64,000 nucleotides of DNA from Ancylobacter vacuolatus (GCF_030813595.1 NZ_JAUSUH010000008.1:154501-218500), one strand, 5' to 3'. Numbered from the stretch's first letter, positions 9,994-18,709 are shown. Notes: generated from the letters alone by a model not told the origin. A program made the numbers and translations.

Positions 9994-10812
9994 CTATTGG
10001 AACTTCGCCCGCAGCCGGTCGGTCAGGAATTCCATCGCCAGCACGATGATGAAGATGGCGAGGATGATGGCCGAGGCGTTGCGGTACTGGAACAGGTCGA
10101 ACGCCACTTTCAGCTCCTGCCCGATGCCGCCGGCGCCGACGAGACCAAGCACGACGGAGGCGCGCACGGCCTTTTCCAGCGCGAACAGCGAGGAGTTGAT
10201 CAGCGTCGGCATCACGTCCGGCAGGATCGCCCCGCACAGCACGGTGACGCGGTTGGCGCCGATAGCGTGCAGCGCCTCCTGCGGCTTCTTGTCGGCCTCC
10301 TCCATCGCCTCGGCGAAGAAGCGGCCGCAAAAGCCGATCGTGTCGACGACGATGGTCATCGTGCCGGCCACCGCGCCAAGGCCCAGCGTGGAAACGAAGA
10401 GCAGCGCCCAGACCAGATCCGGCACGGTGCGGAACAGCGAGATCAGCGCGCGCGGAAAATGCCGGAAGGCGCCGAGCGGCGAGATGCCGCGCGCCGCCAG
10501 CCAGCCCATCGGCAGGCTGATGATGACGCCGAACACCGTGCCGACCAGCGCGATCTGCAGCGTCTCCAGAATGCGCCAGCCCATGCGCTGGAGAAAGCCG
10601 GGGTCGGTGTTGGGCGGCAGCATCCGCCCCACCAGCTCGGCCATGCGCGGCATGCCGTTGGCGAGCTTTTCCGGCGAGGGTGCGACCTGCCCCATCGAGA
10701 CGAGGAACAGCGCCCCGACCACCACCAGAACGGTGAAGGACAGTGGCGAGATCGCGGGGAGGCGGGAGGGGGGAAGCGTGCGGGGCAGGGTGGGCGAGGG
10801 GGTGCTAACCAT
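9994..10812 (-). CDS. phnE: Phosphonate ABC transporter permease PhnE
   Basis: 272 residues; inner-membrane subunit of the PhnCDE importer for phosphonates or phosphite/phosphate esters. Five to six hydrophobic segments are visible. The cytoplasmic EAA loop is seen as EALHAIGANRVTVLCGAILPD (about 180-200), and the stretch LFRTVPDLVWALLFV is typical of PhnE. Two ATGs are available, 10824 and 10812. The second has GGATGG eight bases upstream and overlaps the phnC stop by only eight bases, so I use it. It is the last gene of phnD-phnC-phnE, after which a hairpin lies. One permease gene suggests a homodimer. Confidence 0.93.
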   Translation of the reverse strand: MVSTPSPTLPRTLPPSRLPAISPLSFTVLVVVGALFLVSMGQVAPSPEKLANGMPRMAELVGRMLPPNTDPGFLQRMGWRILETLQIALVGTVFGVIISLPMGWLAARGISPLGAFRHFPRALISLFRTVPDLVWALLFVSTLGLGAVAGTMTIVVDTIGFCGRFFAEAMEEADKKPQEALHAIGANRVTVLCGAILPDVMPTLINSSLFALEKAVRASVVLGLVGAGGIGQELKVAFDLFQYRNASAIILAIFIIVLAMEFLTDRLRAKFQ

Positions 10813-11668
10813 GGAAAACGCCATCCATATCGCGCAGGGAAACCCGCACTGTGGGTCGGTCGAAATGCACCTTGCCGTCTTTAAGCGCGACGATGCGGTC
10901 GGAATAGTCGAGCGCGTGCTGCATGTCGTGGGTGGTGTAGACGAGGGTGATGCCGTGATCGCGGGCGAGCTCGGAGAAAATCCGCATGATGTCGCGCCCC
11001 ACCGCTGGGTCGAGGCTGGCGGCCGGCTCGTCGGCGATCAGCAGGCGCGGGCGGCGGATCAGCGCGCGGGCGATGGCGACGCGCTGGGCCTGTCCGCCGG
11101 AAAGCTGGTCGGCGCGGGCGCCCGCCTTGTCGGCGAGGCGCACCTCGGCCAGCACCGCCATCGCTTCCTCGCGCCATTCCTGCCGGGCGAGGGCGTGGTG
11201 CCAGGCGCGCCAGCTGCCGGGCAGGCCGAGCTTGCCCTGGATGACATTGGTCAGCACCGATTGCCGGCCCACAAGCCCGTGGTTCTGGAACACGAAGCCG
11301 ATCTGCCGGCGCAGCCGGGTCAGCTGCGCGGCGCTGGGGGCGGCCATGAAGCGCTCACCCAGCGTGGTGATCTCACCATGGGTCGAGGGCAAAAGGCCGA
11401 TCAGGCATTTGAGCAGGGTCGACTTGCCGGCGCCATTGGAGCCGATAAGCGCCACGCGCTGGTCGGCGCGGATGTCGAGGTCGATCCCGGCGAACACCGC
11501 CTGCCCGTTGGGATAAGTCTTGGCGAGGCCGCGCGCGCCGATGATCTGCGGGGCGAGGACCGGCGCCACCGACTTCACCAGCGGCCCGATCTCGGGATTG
11601 CCGGTGTCGGCCGGGCGCAGGCCGGCGAGGGGCGGCACGGGAACGTGCTCGGTCGGAACGCGCTCCAT
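10805..11668 (-). CDS. phnC: Phosphonate ABC transporter ATPase PhnC
   Basis: 287 residues. It powers the PhnE channel. Walker A is GSNGAGKST, the ABC signature LSGGQAQR, Walker B LLIADEPAASLDP and the switch histidine THD. An N-terminal extension of about 40 residues before the ATPase core is longer than usual for PhnC. GTG 11683 and ATG 11680 are in frame, but ATG 11668 is preceded by GGAGG at five bases and is the best start. A strong hairpin with a T-rich tail separates it from phnD, so it should be made in smaller amounts than the binding protein. The stop overlaps phnE. Confidence 0.93.
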   Translation of the reverse strand: MERVPTEHVPVPPLAGLRPADTGNPEIGPLVKSVAPVLAPQIIGARGLAKTYPNGQAVFAGIDLDIRADQRVALIGSNGAGKSTLLKCLIGLLPSTHGEITTLGERFMAAPSAAQLTRLRRQIGFVFQNHGLVGRQSVLTNVIQGKLGLPGSWRAWHHALARQEWREEAMAVLAEVRLADKAGARADQLSGGQAQRVAIARALIRRPRLLIADEPAASLDPAVGRDIMRIFSELARDHGITLVYTTHDMQHALDYSDRIVALKDGKVHFDRPTVRVSLRDMDGVFHG

Positions 11669-11688
11669 GGCGGCCTCCATCACGGACG

Positions 11689-11725
11689 AAAAGAAACGCC
11701 GGACGGGAGCAAGGCCCGTCCGGCG
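11689..11725 (-). terminator. Intercistronic terminator/attenuator between phnD and phnC
   Basis: A perfect 11-bp stem is formed by CGCCGGACGGG (11697-11707) and CCCGTCCGGCG (11715-11725), with a 7-base loop. On the minus strand it is followed by TTTCTTTT (complement of 11689-11696). It has the form of an intrinsic terminator, yet lies inside an operon; partial read-through would give more PhnD than PhnC/PhnE. Confidence 0.8.
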
Positions 11726-11739
11726 CTGGGGTGAGGGGT

Positions 11740-12597
11740 TCAGTTGATGAAGGAACCGAAATTCTCGATGCCGATGGTGCGGTACATCGAGCGGACATAG
11801 TCGTAGTCGCTGTCCTTCACGTCGGTGATGAAGATACCGCCCTTGAACTTCTGGTTGTCATCGCCCTGCAGCACTGCGCCCATCAGCTCGTTGCCATGCT
11901 TGAGGAAGGCCTCGCGCACCTTCACGAATACGTCCTCGGGAATGTCCTTGCGGGCGACGAGGATGTCGTTGGGCAGGTCGCGGCCACGGGCGACGACGGC
12001 GAAGGCGGCGTTGGGGAACGCCTTGCGGATGGAATTGAGGTGGCCATAGTTCAGGCCGATGGCGGCGATGTCGCCCCGGATCAGCGCTTCCGCCGCGACG
12101 TTGCGGGAGATGATGACGCCGTCATAATCCTTGCCATACATGATGCCGAAATCGGCCAGCACCTGCGCCGGGCCGAGATGCTGCGAGGTCGAGCCGACCG
12201 AGCCGAAGGACACCTTCTTGCCCTTGAGGTCGTCAATGGTGCGGATCGGGCCATTGGCCAGCACGGCGATCTGCGCGAAATAGTCCGGGCGCTGCCAGGC
12301 GACGACGATGCGCGGGTCGCTGAGCTGCTTCATGACCACATATTCGGCCGGGCCGGTGAGCACGAGCTCGACATGGCCGGAATTCATCGCCTCGACGGCG
12401 GCGGTGCGGGAGCTGACCGGGATCAGCTCGATATCGAGGCCGGTGAGCTTGGAAAGCTCCTTCTGGAAGCCGCCGAACTCCTGCTGCAGCGCCTCCAGGC
12501 CTTCAATGTCGGTGACGGCGAAACGAACCGGTTCGGCCGTCGCCGCGAAGGCCGTCGCCAGGGTAATGGCGAGGGCGGAAACAAGCTTGCGAAACAT
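11740..12597 (-). CDS. phnD: Phosphonate ABC transporter periplasmic binding protein PhnD
   Basis: 285 residues. A signal peptide (about 1-22, ending FAATAEP) exports it to the periplasm, where it binds phosphonate-type ligands for PhnCE. The body follows the PhnD/SsuA-like type: GHVELVLTGPAEYV, LKGKKVSFGSVGSTSQHLGP (about 125-145) with the Ser-rich phosphonate-binding loop, and GRDLPNDILVARKDIPEDV. ATG 12597 has AAGGGG about nine bases upstream. The open frame runs further 5' but that stretch lies across the operator region and has no signal-peptide start. It is the first gene of phnD-phnC-phnE, reading away from phnM-phnF, with two PhnF-type operators just upstream. Confidence 0.93.
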   Translation of the reverse strand: MFRKLVSALAITLATAFAATAEPVRFAVTDIEGLEALQQEFGGFQKELSKLTGLDIELIPVSSRTAAVEAMNSGHVELVLTGPAEYVVMKQLSDPRIVVAWQRPDYFAQIAVLANGPIRTIDDLKGKKVSFGSVGSTSQHLGPAQVLADFGIMYGKDYDGVIISRNVAAEALIRGDIAAIGLNYGHLNSIRKAFPNAAFAVVARGRDLPNDILVARKDIPEDVFVKVREAFLKHGNELMGAVLQGDDNQKFKGGIFITDVKDSDYDYVRSMYRTIGIENFGSFIN

Positions 12598-12610
12598 TTT
12601 GTGCCCCTTG

Positions 12611-12622
12611 CTGTATAGACAG
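12611..12622. promoter_or_regulatory. PhnF-type operator, copy 1
   Basis: CTGTATAGACAG: arms CTGT/ACAG around ATAG. It is 13 bp upstream of the phnD start, and its centre lies 32 bp from copy 2. The layout resembles the TGGTATAGACCA sites bound by mycobacterial PhnF (known from literature), with the same ATAG centre. The gene for a PhnF-like regulator is 1.3 kb away. Confidence 0.7.
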
Positions 12623-12642
12623 GAACTGTGGACTACGGTTAT

Positions 12643-12654
12643 CTGTATAGACAG
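12643..12654. promoter_or_regulatory. PhnF-type operator, copy 2
   Basis: A second exact CTGTATAGACAG in the same orientation, 32 bp from copy 1 (about three helical turns). It lies between the divergent phnD and phnM starts, so binding could repress both operons together. Confidence 0.7.
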
Positions 12655-12700
12655 CGTATGACGTGTCCATGACAAGGACGTAAGGGTGCCGAGGCGGATG

Positions 12701-13891
12701 ATGAGTGTGCGGATCGAGAATGGGCGGGCGCTCAGGGGCGGCCAATGGAGCGACCGGCCGGTGGTGGTGAGTGGTGGGCGCATCGCCGGGGAGGCAAACG
12801 ACGCCGCTCCCGACGCCGCTCCCGAGCGTGCCATCGACGCGCGCGGCCTGCTGGTGCTGCCGGGCATCGTCGACATTCATGGTGACGCCTTCGAGCGCCA
12901 CATCATGCCCCGCCCGGGCGTGCGCTTCGACATGAAGCTCGCTCTGCGCGACACTGATCGCCAGCTGGTGGCGAACGGCATCACCACCGCCTTTCACGGC
13001 GTCACCATCTCCTGGGAGCCGGGCCTGCGCTCGGTCGAGGCGGCGCGCACCTTCGTTGCCACGCTGCTCGCTTTGCGCGAGGGGCTGGCCTGCGACACCC
13101 GGCTGCATCTGCGCTGGGAGACCTTCGCGCTGGAGGCGCTGGAGGAAGTGCGGGAATGGCTGGTGCTCACCCCCGCGCCCATTCTCGCCTTTAACGACCA
13201 CACGACCGGCTCGGTGCTCAAGGGCACCATCGCCCGCAAGATCGGCCAGATGGCGGAGCGTTCCGGCCTCAGCCAAGAGGACTATAGGACGCTGCTCGAC
13301 CGGGTGTGGGGCGCGCGCGAGGCGGTGCCTGCCGCCATTGAAAGCCTGGCCGCCAGCGCGCGGGCGAACGGAAATGTGCTGCTCGCCCATGACGAGGATT
13401 CGCCGGCCGTCCGCGCCCGCTTCCGCGCGCTGGGCGCGGTGGCCTCCGAATTCCCGATGAACCAGGAGACGGCGCAGGCCGCCCGCGACGCCGGCGAGGA
13501 CGTGATCCTCGGCGCGCCGAACGTGGTGCGCGGCGGCAGCCATAATGGCGCGCTCAGCGCGGCTGAAGCCATTGCCGCCGGGCGCTGCACGGTGCTGACC
13601 AGCGATTACCACTACCCCTCGCCGCTCTATGCCGCCTTCACCCTGGCGGCGGGCGACCATGAGGCGCTGGCGCGGCACTGGCCGCTCGTCTCCGCCAACC
13701 CCGCCCGCGTCGCCCGCCTCAGTGATCGCGGCAGCCTGGAGGCGGGAAGCCGGGCCGATCTCCTGCTCGTCGATGCCTCCGACATGGCGCATCCGGAAGT
13801 GGTGGCGACCATGGTGGCGGGACGAATCGTCTATGCTCGCCGGGCTCTGGAGCGTCGGCCGTCCGCGGGCCTGGCGCAGGCAGCGGAGTGA
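12701..13891 (+). CDS. phnM: PhnM-type amidohydrolase (ribosyl phosphonate triphosphate diphosphohydrolase)
   Basis: 396 residues. In the C-P lyase pathway PhnM removes pyrophosphate from alpha-D-ribose 1-(alkylphosphonate) 5-triphosphate. Metal-site and family motifs are present: GIVDIHGDAFERH (about 50-62), FNDHTTGS, LLAHDED, VVRGGSHNGALSA and LTSDYHYPS. Starts at GTG 12686, ATG 12698 and ATG 12701 are in frame; GAGG at 12691-12694 is spaced best for 12701. Four bases separate its stop from phnF, so they form a two-gene operon divergent from phnDCE. None of the C-P lyase core genes (phnG to phnL) is in the window, so PhnM either works with genes elsewhere or has a separate role. Confidence 0.9.
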   Translation: MSVRIENGRALRGGQWSDRPVVVSGGRIAGEANDAAPDAAPERAIDARGLLVLPGIVDIHGDAFERHIMPRPGVRFDMKLALRDTDRQLVANGITTAFHGVTISWEPGLRSVEAARTFVATLLALREGLACDTRLHLRWETFALEALEEVREWLVLTPAPILAFNDHTTGSVLKGTIARKIGQMAERSGLSQEDYRTLLDRVWGAREAVPAAIESLAASARANGNVLLAHDEDSPAVRARFRALGAVASEFPMNQETAQAARDAGEDVILGAPNVVRGGSHNGALSAAEAIAAGRCTVLTSDYHYPSPLYAAFTLAAGDHEALARHWPLVSANPARVARLSDRGSLEAGSRADLLLVDASDMAHPEVVATMVAGRIVYARRALERRPSAGLAQAAE

Positions 13892-13895
13892 GGGC

Positions 13896-14672
13896 GTGAA
13901 CAGGAGCGTGAAGGCGCAGCCGGGTCCGGCGAATGGCATTTCAGGTTTTGACGGGCTGGTGTTCCGCCCGCGCCGCGATGCGCCGATCTGGCAGCAGATC
14001 TACGACTATATCCTCTCGCTGATCGACAGCGGCTGGCTCACGCCGGGCGGCCAGCTGCCGGGCGAGGTGCATCTGGCGGAGAAGCTGGGCGTCACCCGCA
14101 TCACCCTGCGCCGGGCGCTGCAGCAATTGCAGCAGGAAGGGCACCTCACCTCGCGCAAGGGGGTGGGGGTGTTCGTGCGCAGCCTGCCCTCGGCGCTGGT
14201 GGTGCGCGACGGCAGCCGCTTCGCCGAGAGCCTGCGCGCCGACGGCAAGAGCGTCACCACCACGACCACGGTGCTGGAAGAGGAGTTCGCGGACGCCGCC
14301 GCCGCCGAGCAGCTGCACCTGGCCGTGGGGGCGCCGGTGGTGCGCCTGCGCCGCGTGCGCTCGGCCGATGGCCAGCCGATCTATATCAGCACCAAGGTCT
14401 TCCCCGCCGCCCTGCTGCCGGACTTCATCACCGTCTATTCCCGGCGCCAGTCGGTGACGGATGGGTTCATCGCCCATGGCATCCAGAAGTACCGCCGCGC
14501 CGAGACCCGCATCAGCGGTGGCTTCGCCACGCCTGACGAGGCGAGCCTGCTGGCGCTGACGCCGGGGACGCCGGTGTTCCGCACAAGCTCCATCAACACC
14601 GACGCCAGCGGCAACCGGATCGAATGGGCGCGTGGCTGCTGGCTGCTGACCTCGGTCGATTTCGTATTCTGA
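13896..14672 (+). CDS. phnF: GntR/HutC-family regulator PhnF
   Basis: 258 residues. An N-terminal winged helix (about 30-95, with LPGEVHLAEKLGVTRITLRR) is followed by a UTRA ligand-binding domain (about 105-255). This is the arrangement of PhnF, which represses phosphonate genes until a phosphate or phosphonate signal appears. GTG 13896, four bases after the phnM stop with GGAG 7-10 bases upstream, is the start; the frame is open further 5' but that part lies inside phnM. It probably binds the two CTGTATAGACAG sites between phnD and phnM, repressing its own operon and phnDCE. Its end is seven bases from the convergent kinase gene. Confidence 0.88.
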   Translation: MNRSVKAQPGPANGISGFDGLVFRPRRDAPIWQQIYDYILSLIDSGWLTPGGQLPGEVHLAEKLGVTRITLRRALQQLQQEGHLTSRKGVGVFVRSLPSALVVRDGSRFAESLRADGKSVTTTTTVLEEEFADAAAAEQLHLAVGAPVVRLRRVRSADGQPIYISTKVFPAALLPDFITVYSRRQSVTDGFIAHGIQKYRRAETRISGGFATPDEASLLALTPGTPVFRTSSINTDASGNRIEWARGCWLLTSVDFVF

Positions 14673-14679
14673 GCCGATC

Positions 14680-16074
14680 TCACGCGCGCCAGTTTCGGCA
14701 CTTCTTCACCGCCTCGCGGAAACGGGCGTGGTCCTGCGCGCTGACGGAGCCGTCCGGCTCGAAGCGCCGGAAGGCGGCACGGGCGGCGCCGGTCTCGGCG
14801 CCGCAGAGCGCGGCGAGGCCCAGCGCGGTCATCTCGTGCAGCTCCGGCACCTTGATGGCGCGGCCGCTGGCGGCGGCCAGGAAGGTGGCGAAGGAGCGGC
14901 TCCGCGACAGGCCGCCATCGATCGAGATGTCGGTGATGTTCCCGCGGCCGGCTTCTGCGGCTTCGATAAGGCCGACAGTGAGCAGTGCGATGCCTTCCAG
15001 CGCCGCGCGGACCATGTCGCGCCGGTCGGTCGAGGCCTCCATGCCGATGAACAGCGGCGCCGCCTTGCGGTCCCAATAGGGTGCGGCGAGGCCCGACAGC
15101 GCCGGCACGAAAACAAGCCCCCGGCTGAGGGCGGAAGGCCCCTTGAACCCGTCGAGTTCCTGCGTCTGGCTGAACAGGCCAAGCCGGCGCAGCCATTCCA
15201 GCGCCGCCCCGGCATCGTAGACGCCGCCCTCGACGGCGAAGACCGGCGCCTCACCCTTGCACTGCCAGGCTATGGTCGGCAGCAGGCCGGCGGTGTCGGG
15301 GCGCGCCGGGCCGGCGACCGCCAGCAGGAAGGCGCCCGTGCCGAAGGTGATCTTGGCCTCGCCCGGCGCGCGGCAGCCATGACCGTAGAGGGCCGCTTGC
15401 TGGTCGACGATCGAGACCTTCACCGGCACGCCGTCGATCTGTCCGAAGCCGCTATCGGAGGGCCGAATGCAGGGCAGGAAGGTGCGCGGCACCCCATGCA
15501 GCGCGCAGAGCTCGTCGCTCCACAGGCCGGTGGAAAGATCGAGCAGGCCGGTGCGCGAGGCGGTGGCTAGGTCGGTGGCGAAGGTGCCGGTGAGCTGATC
15601 GAGGAAATAGGCGTCGGTGGTGCCCAGCCTGAGCCGGCCATTGGCCCGGGCGGTGGCGACGGCGGGGATGTTCTCGACCAGCCAGGCCAGCTTGGAGGCG
15701 GAAAAATAGGGATCGAGCGGCAGGCCGCAGATCGCCCGCGAGCGGATCACGTCTTCGCAGGAGCGGGCGGCGAGGGCGTCCGTGGTGCGCGAATCCTGCC
15801 AGACGATGACGGGAGAGAGCGCTTCCCCGCTCACCGCGTCCCAGGCGAGGCAGCTCTCTCCCTGATTGGCGAGGGCGATGGCATCGACCGGCCCGGCGGC
15901 CGCCAGCACGGCGCGGATGTTGCGGAGCAATTCGCGCGGGTCGTGCTCCACCCAGCCCGGCGCGGGGTGGCGCTGACCATGGGTGAGGCTGGCGGCCAAC
16001 CAGGCCGCGCCGTCCGCCTCGACGACGAGGCAGCGGGTTGACGTCGTGCCCTGGTCGATAGCGGCGACACGCAC
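14680..16074 (-). CDS. FGGY carbohydrate kinase, glycerol-kinase-like
   Basis: 464 residues, slightly shorter than typical GlpK (about 500). It starts VRVAAIDQGTTSTRCLV, the phosphate-binding loop of glycerol kinases, and carries SIVDQQAALYGHG with the catalytic Asp (about 232) and ITFGTGAFLL (about 255). These match GlpK more closely than xylulokinase or rhamnulokinase. GTG 16074 shares a base with the preceding stop (TAGTG), and AGGAGAGGG lies upstream. It is the last gene of the TRAP-dehydrogenase-kinase operon. The expected reaction is ATP-dependent phosphorylation of glycerol or a related polyol, with the product then oxidised by the two FAD proteins; the actual substrate is not known. 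Confidence 0.82.
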   Translation of the reverse strand: MRVAAIDQGTTSTRCLVVEADGAAWLAASLTHGQRHPAPGWVEHDPRELLRNIRAVLAAAGPVDAIALANQGESCLAWDAVSGEALSPVIVWQDSRTTDALAARSCEDVIRSRAICGLPLDPYFSASKLAWLVENIPAVATARANGRLRLGTTDAYFLDQLTGTFATDLATASRTGLLDLSTGLWSDELCALHGVPRTFLPCIRPSDSGFGQIDGVPVKVSIVDQQAALYGHGCRAPGEAKITFGTGAFLLAVAGPARPDTAGLLPTIAWQCKGEAPVFAVEGGVYDAGAALEWLRRLGLFSQTQELDGFKGPSALSRGLVFVPALSGLAAPYWDRKAAPLFIGMEASTDRRDMVRAALEGIALLTVGLIEAAEAGRGNITDISIDGGLSRSRSFATFLAAASGRAIKVPELHEMTALGLAALCGAETGAARAAFRRFEPDGSVSAQDHARFREAVKKCRNWRA

Positions 16075-17309
16075 TAGGCCCTCTCCTCGAAACCGATATG
16101 CACGCGGCCCGCCGTCTGGGCGGCGGACGGGATAGGTAAGACAATGCGACGTTCCGGTCGCCACGTCTTCTCTTGCGCCCACATTTCGCGGCCGTCCAGC
16201 ACCAGCGAGAGCCGCCCGCGCGCCTGCCGTGCGAAGCGCAGCTGGAAGTCCGGGAAAGCCGGCGCGGCACCGCTGCCGCGCCGGATCAGGCCGGGCACGA
16301 CGAGCTTGACCGGCGGGTCGAAGGTGACGGGGATGAGGGCGTCCCCGTCGAGGCCGGAATCCCTGTCGCGCGCCAGATCCTCGGCAATGGCGCGGCCGAC
16401 CGCGCGGCCCTCGCGGAAGGACCAGCCGGCGGTCTCCACCGCGCGCAGCAGATTGCCGGCGGCGAAGAGGTGAGGGTCGGCGGTGCGGCCATAAGGGTCG
16501 ATCGCCGGGCCGGAACTGCCGGGGTCGACCCCGAGGGCCGACTGAAGCAGCAGCGCCGATTCCGGGGTGAAACGGCCGGTGAGCAGCACCCCGTCGCAGG
16601 CGAGCTTTTGCAGGGTACCGTCGCGCAGGCGCAGCGTGACATCCTCCACCCGGCGGACGCCGTGAATGTCGAGGAGTTCCGCCCCGCAATGGAACGGAAT
16701 GCCCATCGCGCGGGGAAACCACATCAGCGGGGCCGGGGCGAGCGGGTGCGGGCCGGGCTCGATCATGGCGACGGGGCGGGCGCCATGGCTGAGGCAGGTG
16801 AGCACGGCTGAGAGGCTGACCAGCTCCGAGCCGACGATGAGCGGGCGCCTGAACGGCATCAGCCCGTGAAAGGCGACATAAGACTGCAGCGCACCTGTCG
16901 TCACCACCCCGATCGGCCGGTCGCCTGAGATCAGCCGGGCGGCGCGGGGCGTTTCGCGCGCGCCGGTGGCGATGAGCAGCCGCCGGGCCTTGAGCGTCTC
17001 CACGCCGCGCGGGGTCGCCAGTTCAACCCGGCCCCCGGCCATAAGCTGCACCACGGAGTGGCCGGTGCGGACCTCCACCCCGGCACGGGCGGCTTCCGCC
17101 TCCAGTCGCCTGCCATAGGCGGCACCAAAATAAACCCGGTGAAAATCGAGCATGCCGAAGGGCGAATGACTGCAATGTCGGGTGGCGCCGCCGAGCTGCG
17201 CCTCGCGTTCCAGCAGCACGACACGGGCGACGCCGTGCCGGCGCAGCTCCACCGCCGCCGCCACCCCGGCCGGCCCGCCGCCGATGACGATGACATCCGC
17301 GTCGCTCAT
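16074..17309 (-). CDS. FAD-dependent oxidoreductase, partner of the GlpA-like protein
   Basis: 411 residues. It has an N-terminal FAD-binding GGGPAGVAAAVELRRHG (about 9-25), RHCSHSPFGML (about 47) as in HcnB/opine-oxidase-type and NoxC-type proteins, the ATG motif LLIATGARE (about 120), and a late LFAAGNLLRAVETAGWSF that closes the FAD site. The last 95 residues lack the CxxC pairs of DUF1667 proteins. In other bacteria such a protein accompanies GlpA and glycerol kinase and passes electrons from glycerol 3-phosphate dehydrogenase to another acceptor (known context). ATG 17309 overlaps the stop of the upstream gene as ATGA, so the two subunits are coupled. Confidence 0.82.
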   Translation of the reverse strand: MSDADVIVIGGGPAGVAAAVELRRHGVARVVLLEREAQLGGATRHCSHSPFGMLDFHRVYFGAAYGRRLEAEAARAGVEVRTGHSVVQLMAGGRVELATPRGVETLKARRLLIATGARETPRAARLISGDRPIGVVTTGALQSYVAFHGLMPFRRPLIVGSELVSLSAVLTCLSHGARPVAMIEPGPHPLAPAPLMWFPRAMGIPFHCGAELLDIHGVRRVEDVTLRLRDGTLQKLACDGVLLTGRFTPESALLLQSALGVDPGSSGPAIDPYGRTADPHLFAAGNLLRAVETAGWSFREGRAVGRAIAEDLARDRDSGLDGDALIPVTFDPPVKLVVPGLIRRGSGAAPAFPDFQLRFARQARGRLSLVLDGREMWAQEKTWRPERRIVLPIPSAAQTAGRVHIGFEERA

Positions 17310-18709
17310 GAGCGCTCGTTCCCGATCGCCAGCGGCTCGCGAAGCTTGCCCCGCGTCATCTCGGCCAGCCTTGCATTGCAGTAGAAGCCCTGGCAGCGGC
17401 CCATGCCGGCGCGGGTGCGCCGGCGCAGGCCGCCGAAATCGCCGGGTGGCACCGGGCTTATGAGCGCCGCCTCGATCTCGCGCCGTGTCACCATTTCGCA
17501 ATGGCAGACGATCTCGCCATGGTCGGGCGCCTGCCAGTCGCGCGGGCAGGTTTCGGTGAGGTTGGGCAGGCGCAGTTCCGGCGCGTCGCTCGCCTGGGAC
17601 AGCGAGAGGCCGAAGCCCTCGATGAGCTTCAGTGCGTGCTGCGCCAGCCCGAGCGCGGCGCTGAGCCCGGTGGAGCGGATGCCGCCCAGCGTGACGGCGC
17701 GCTTCTCCGGCCGGCAGAAGATGCGGTAGGCCTTGGCCTCGCTCGCCGGCCGCAGTCCGGCATAGACCGCCGTCACGGGCATGCCCGCCAGCGCCGGCAC
17801 GATCTGCGCCCCGCGCGCCAGCAGGCCCTCGAGTGTGGCGGTCTCGACGGTGGCACGCACGCGGTCTTCCTGTTCCTCGGCGGTGGGGCCGATCAGCACA
17901 TTGCCGAAGGCGGTGGGGCAGACCACTACGCCCTTGGTGATCTCGGTCGGCACCGGCAGCACGATGCGCGGCACATGGGCATAGGCCGCCTTATCCAGCA
18001 CGACGAACTGGCCCTTGCGCGGGCGTATCTCGAATTCCGGGGAAAAGCCCAGCCGCGCGTCGACGATGTCGCCATAGAGGCCGGCCGTATTGACCACGGC
18101 GCGGGCCGACACCGTGCCGGCGGTGGTCGCGAGGTGCCACTCGCCGTCGAAACGCCCCTCGATCAGCTCGGCATTGCGCAGGAAATGTGCCCCCAGCGCC
18201 ACGCCCTGCGTGAGATAGGTCAGCGGCGCGGTCCAGGGGTCGATGATGTGCTCGTCCGCCACCTCGATCGCCGCCACCAGCCGGTCGGAGAGGCCGGGCA
18301 TGGTGGCGCGGGCGGTGGCTCCCGACAGCAGCGCCAGGTTGGAGACGCCATTTTCGCGCCCCTGCGCGGCGATGGCATCCAGCTTTTCCGCCTCAAGGTC
18401 GTTCCAGGCGCAGACCAGCGCCCCGGTCTTCACCAGGTCGAGGCCGAGACCGGGACCGAGGGTTAGGTATTCCTCCCGCCCGGCCTTGATCAGGTCGAGC
18501 TCCAGGCTGCCCGGCGGGGCGTCGAAGCCGGTGTGGAGAATGGCGCTATTGGCCTTGGAGGCGCCGGAAAGAATGTCGCTGCCCTTCTCGATCAGCACCA
18601 CTTTGGCACCGGCCAGGGCAAGCCTGCGCACCACCGCGCAACCGACCACGCCGGCGCCGATGACGGCGATGTCGAAACTCTCGTCAAAGGCAGGCGGTTC
18701 GGGGCGCAT
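17306..18709 (-). CDS. GlpA-like FAD dehydrogenase with C-terminal BFD-type [2Fe-2S] domain
   Basis: 467 residues. The DAO-type FAD fold starts with IAVIGAGVVGCAVVRRLAL (about 13-31). The middle shows GKASNSAILHTGFD-type motifs (SGASKANSAILHTGFDAP) of the GlpA/LhgO group. The C-terminal 80 residues hold CHCEM and, after about 30 residues, GRCQGFYC, the four-cysteine site of a BFD-like ferredoxin domain as in E. coli GlpA. It probably oxidises glycerol 3-phosphate or a similar phosphorylated polyol. ATG 18709 has AAAGGAG very close (three bases); ATG 18724 with AGGA at about ten bases is the alternative. A strong hairpin separates it from dctP upstream. Confidence 0.85.
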   Translation of the reverse strand: MRPEPPAFDESFDIAVIGAGVVGCAVVRRLALAGAKVVLIEKGSDILSGASKANSAILHTGFDAPPGSLELDLIKAGREEYLTLGPGLGLDLVKTGALVCAWNDLEAEKLDAIAAQGRENGVSNLALLSGATARATMPGLSDRLVAAIEVADEHIIDPWTAPLTYLTQGVALGAHFLRNAELIEGRFDGEWHLATTAGTVSARAVVNTAGLYGDIVDARLGFSPEFEIRPRKGQFVVLDKAAYAHVPRIVLPVPTEITKGVVVCPTAFGNVLIGPTAEEQEDRVRATVETATLEGLLARGAQIVPALAGMPVTAVYAGLRPASEAKAYRIFCRPEKRAVTLGGIRSTGLSAALGLAQHALKLIEGFGLSLSQASDAPELRLPNLTETCPRDWQAPDHGEIVCHCEMVTRREIEAALISPVPPGDFGGLRRRTRAGMGRCQGFYCNARLAEMTRGKLREPLAIGNERS

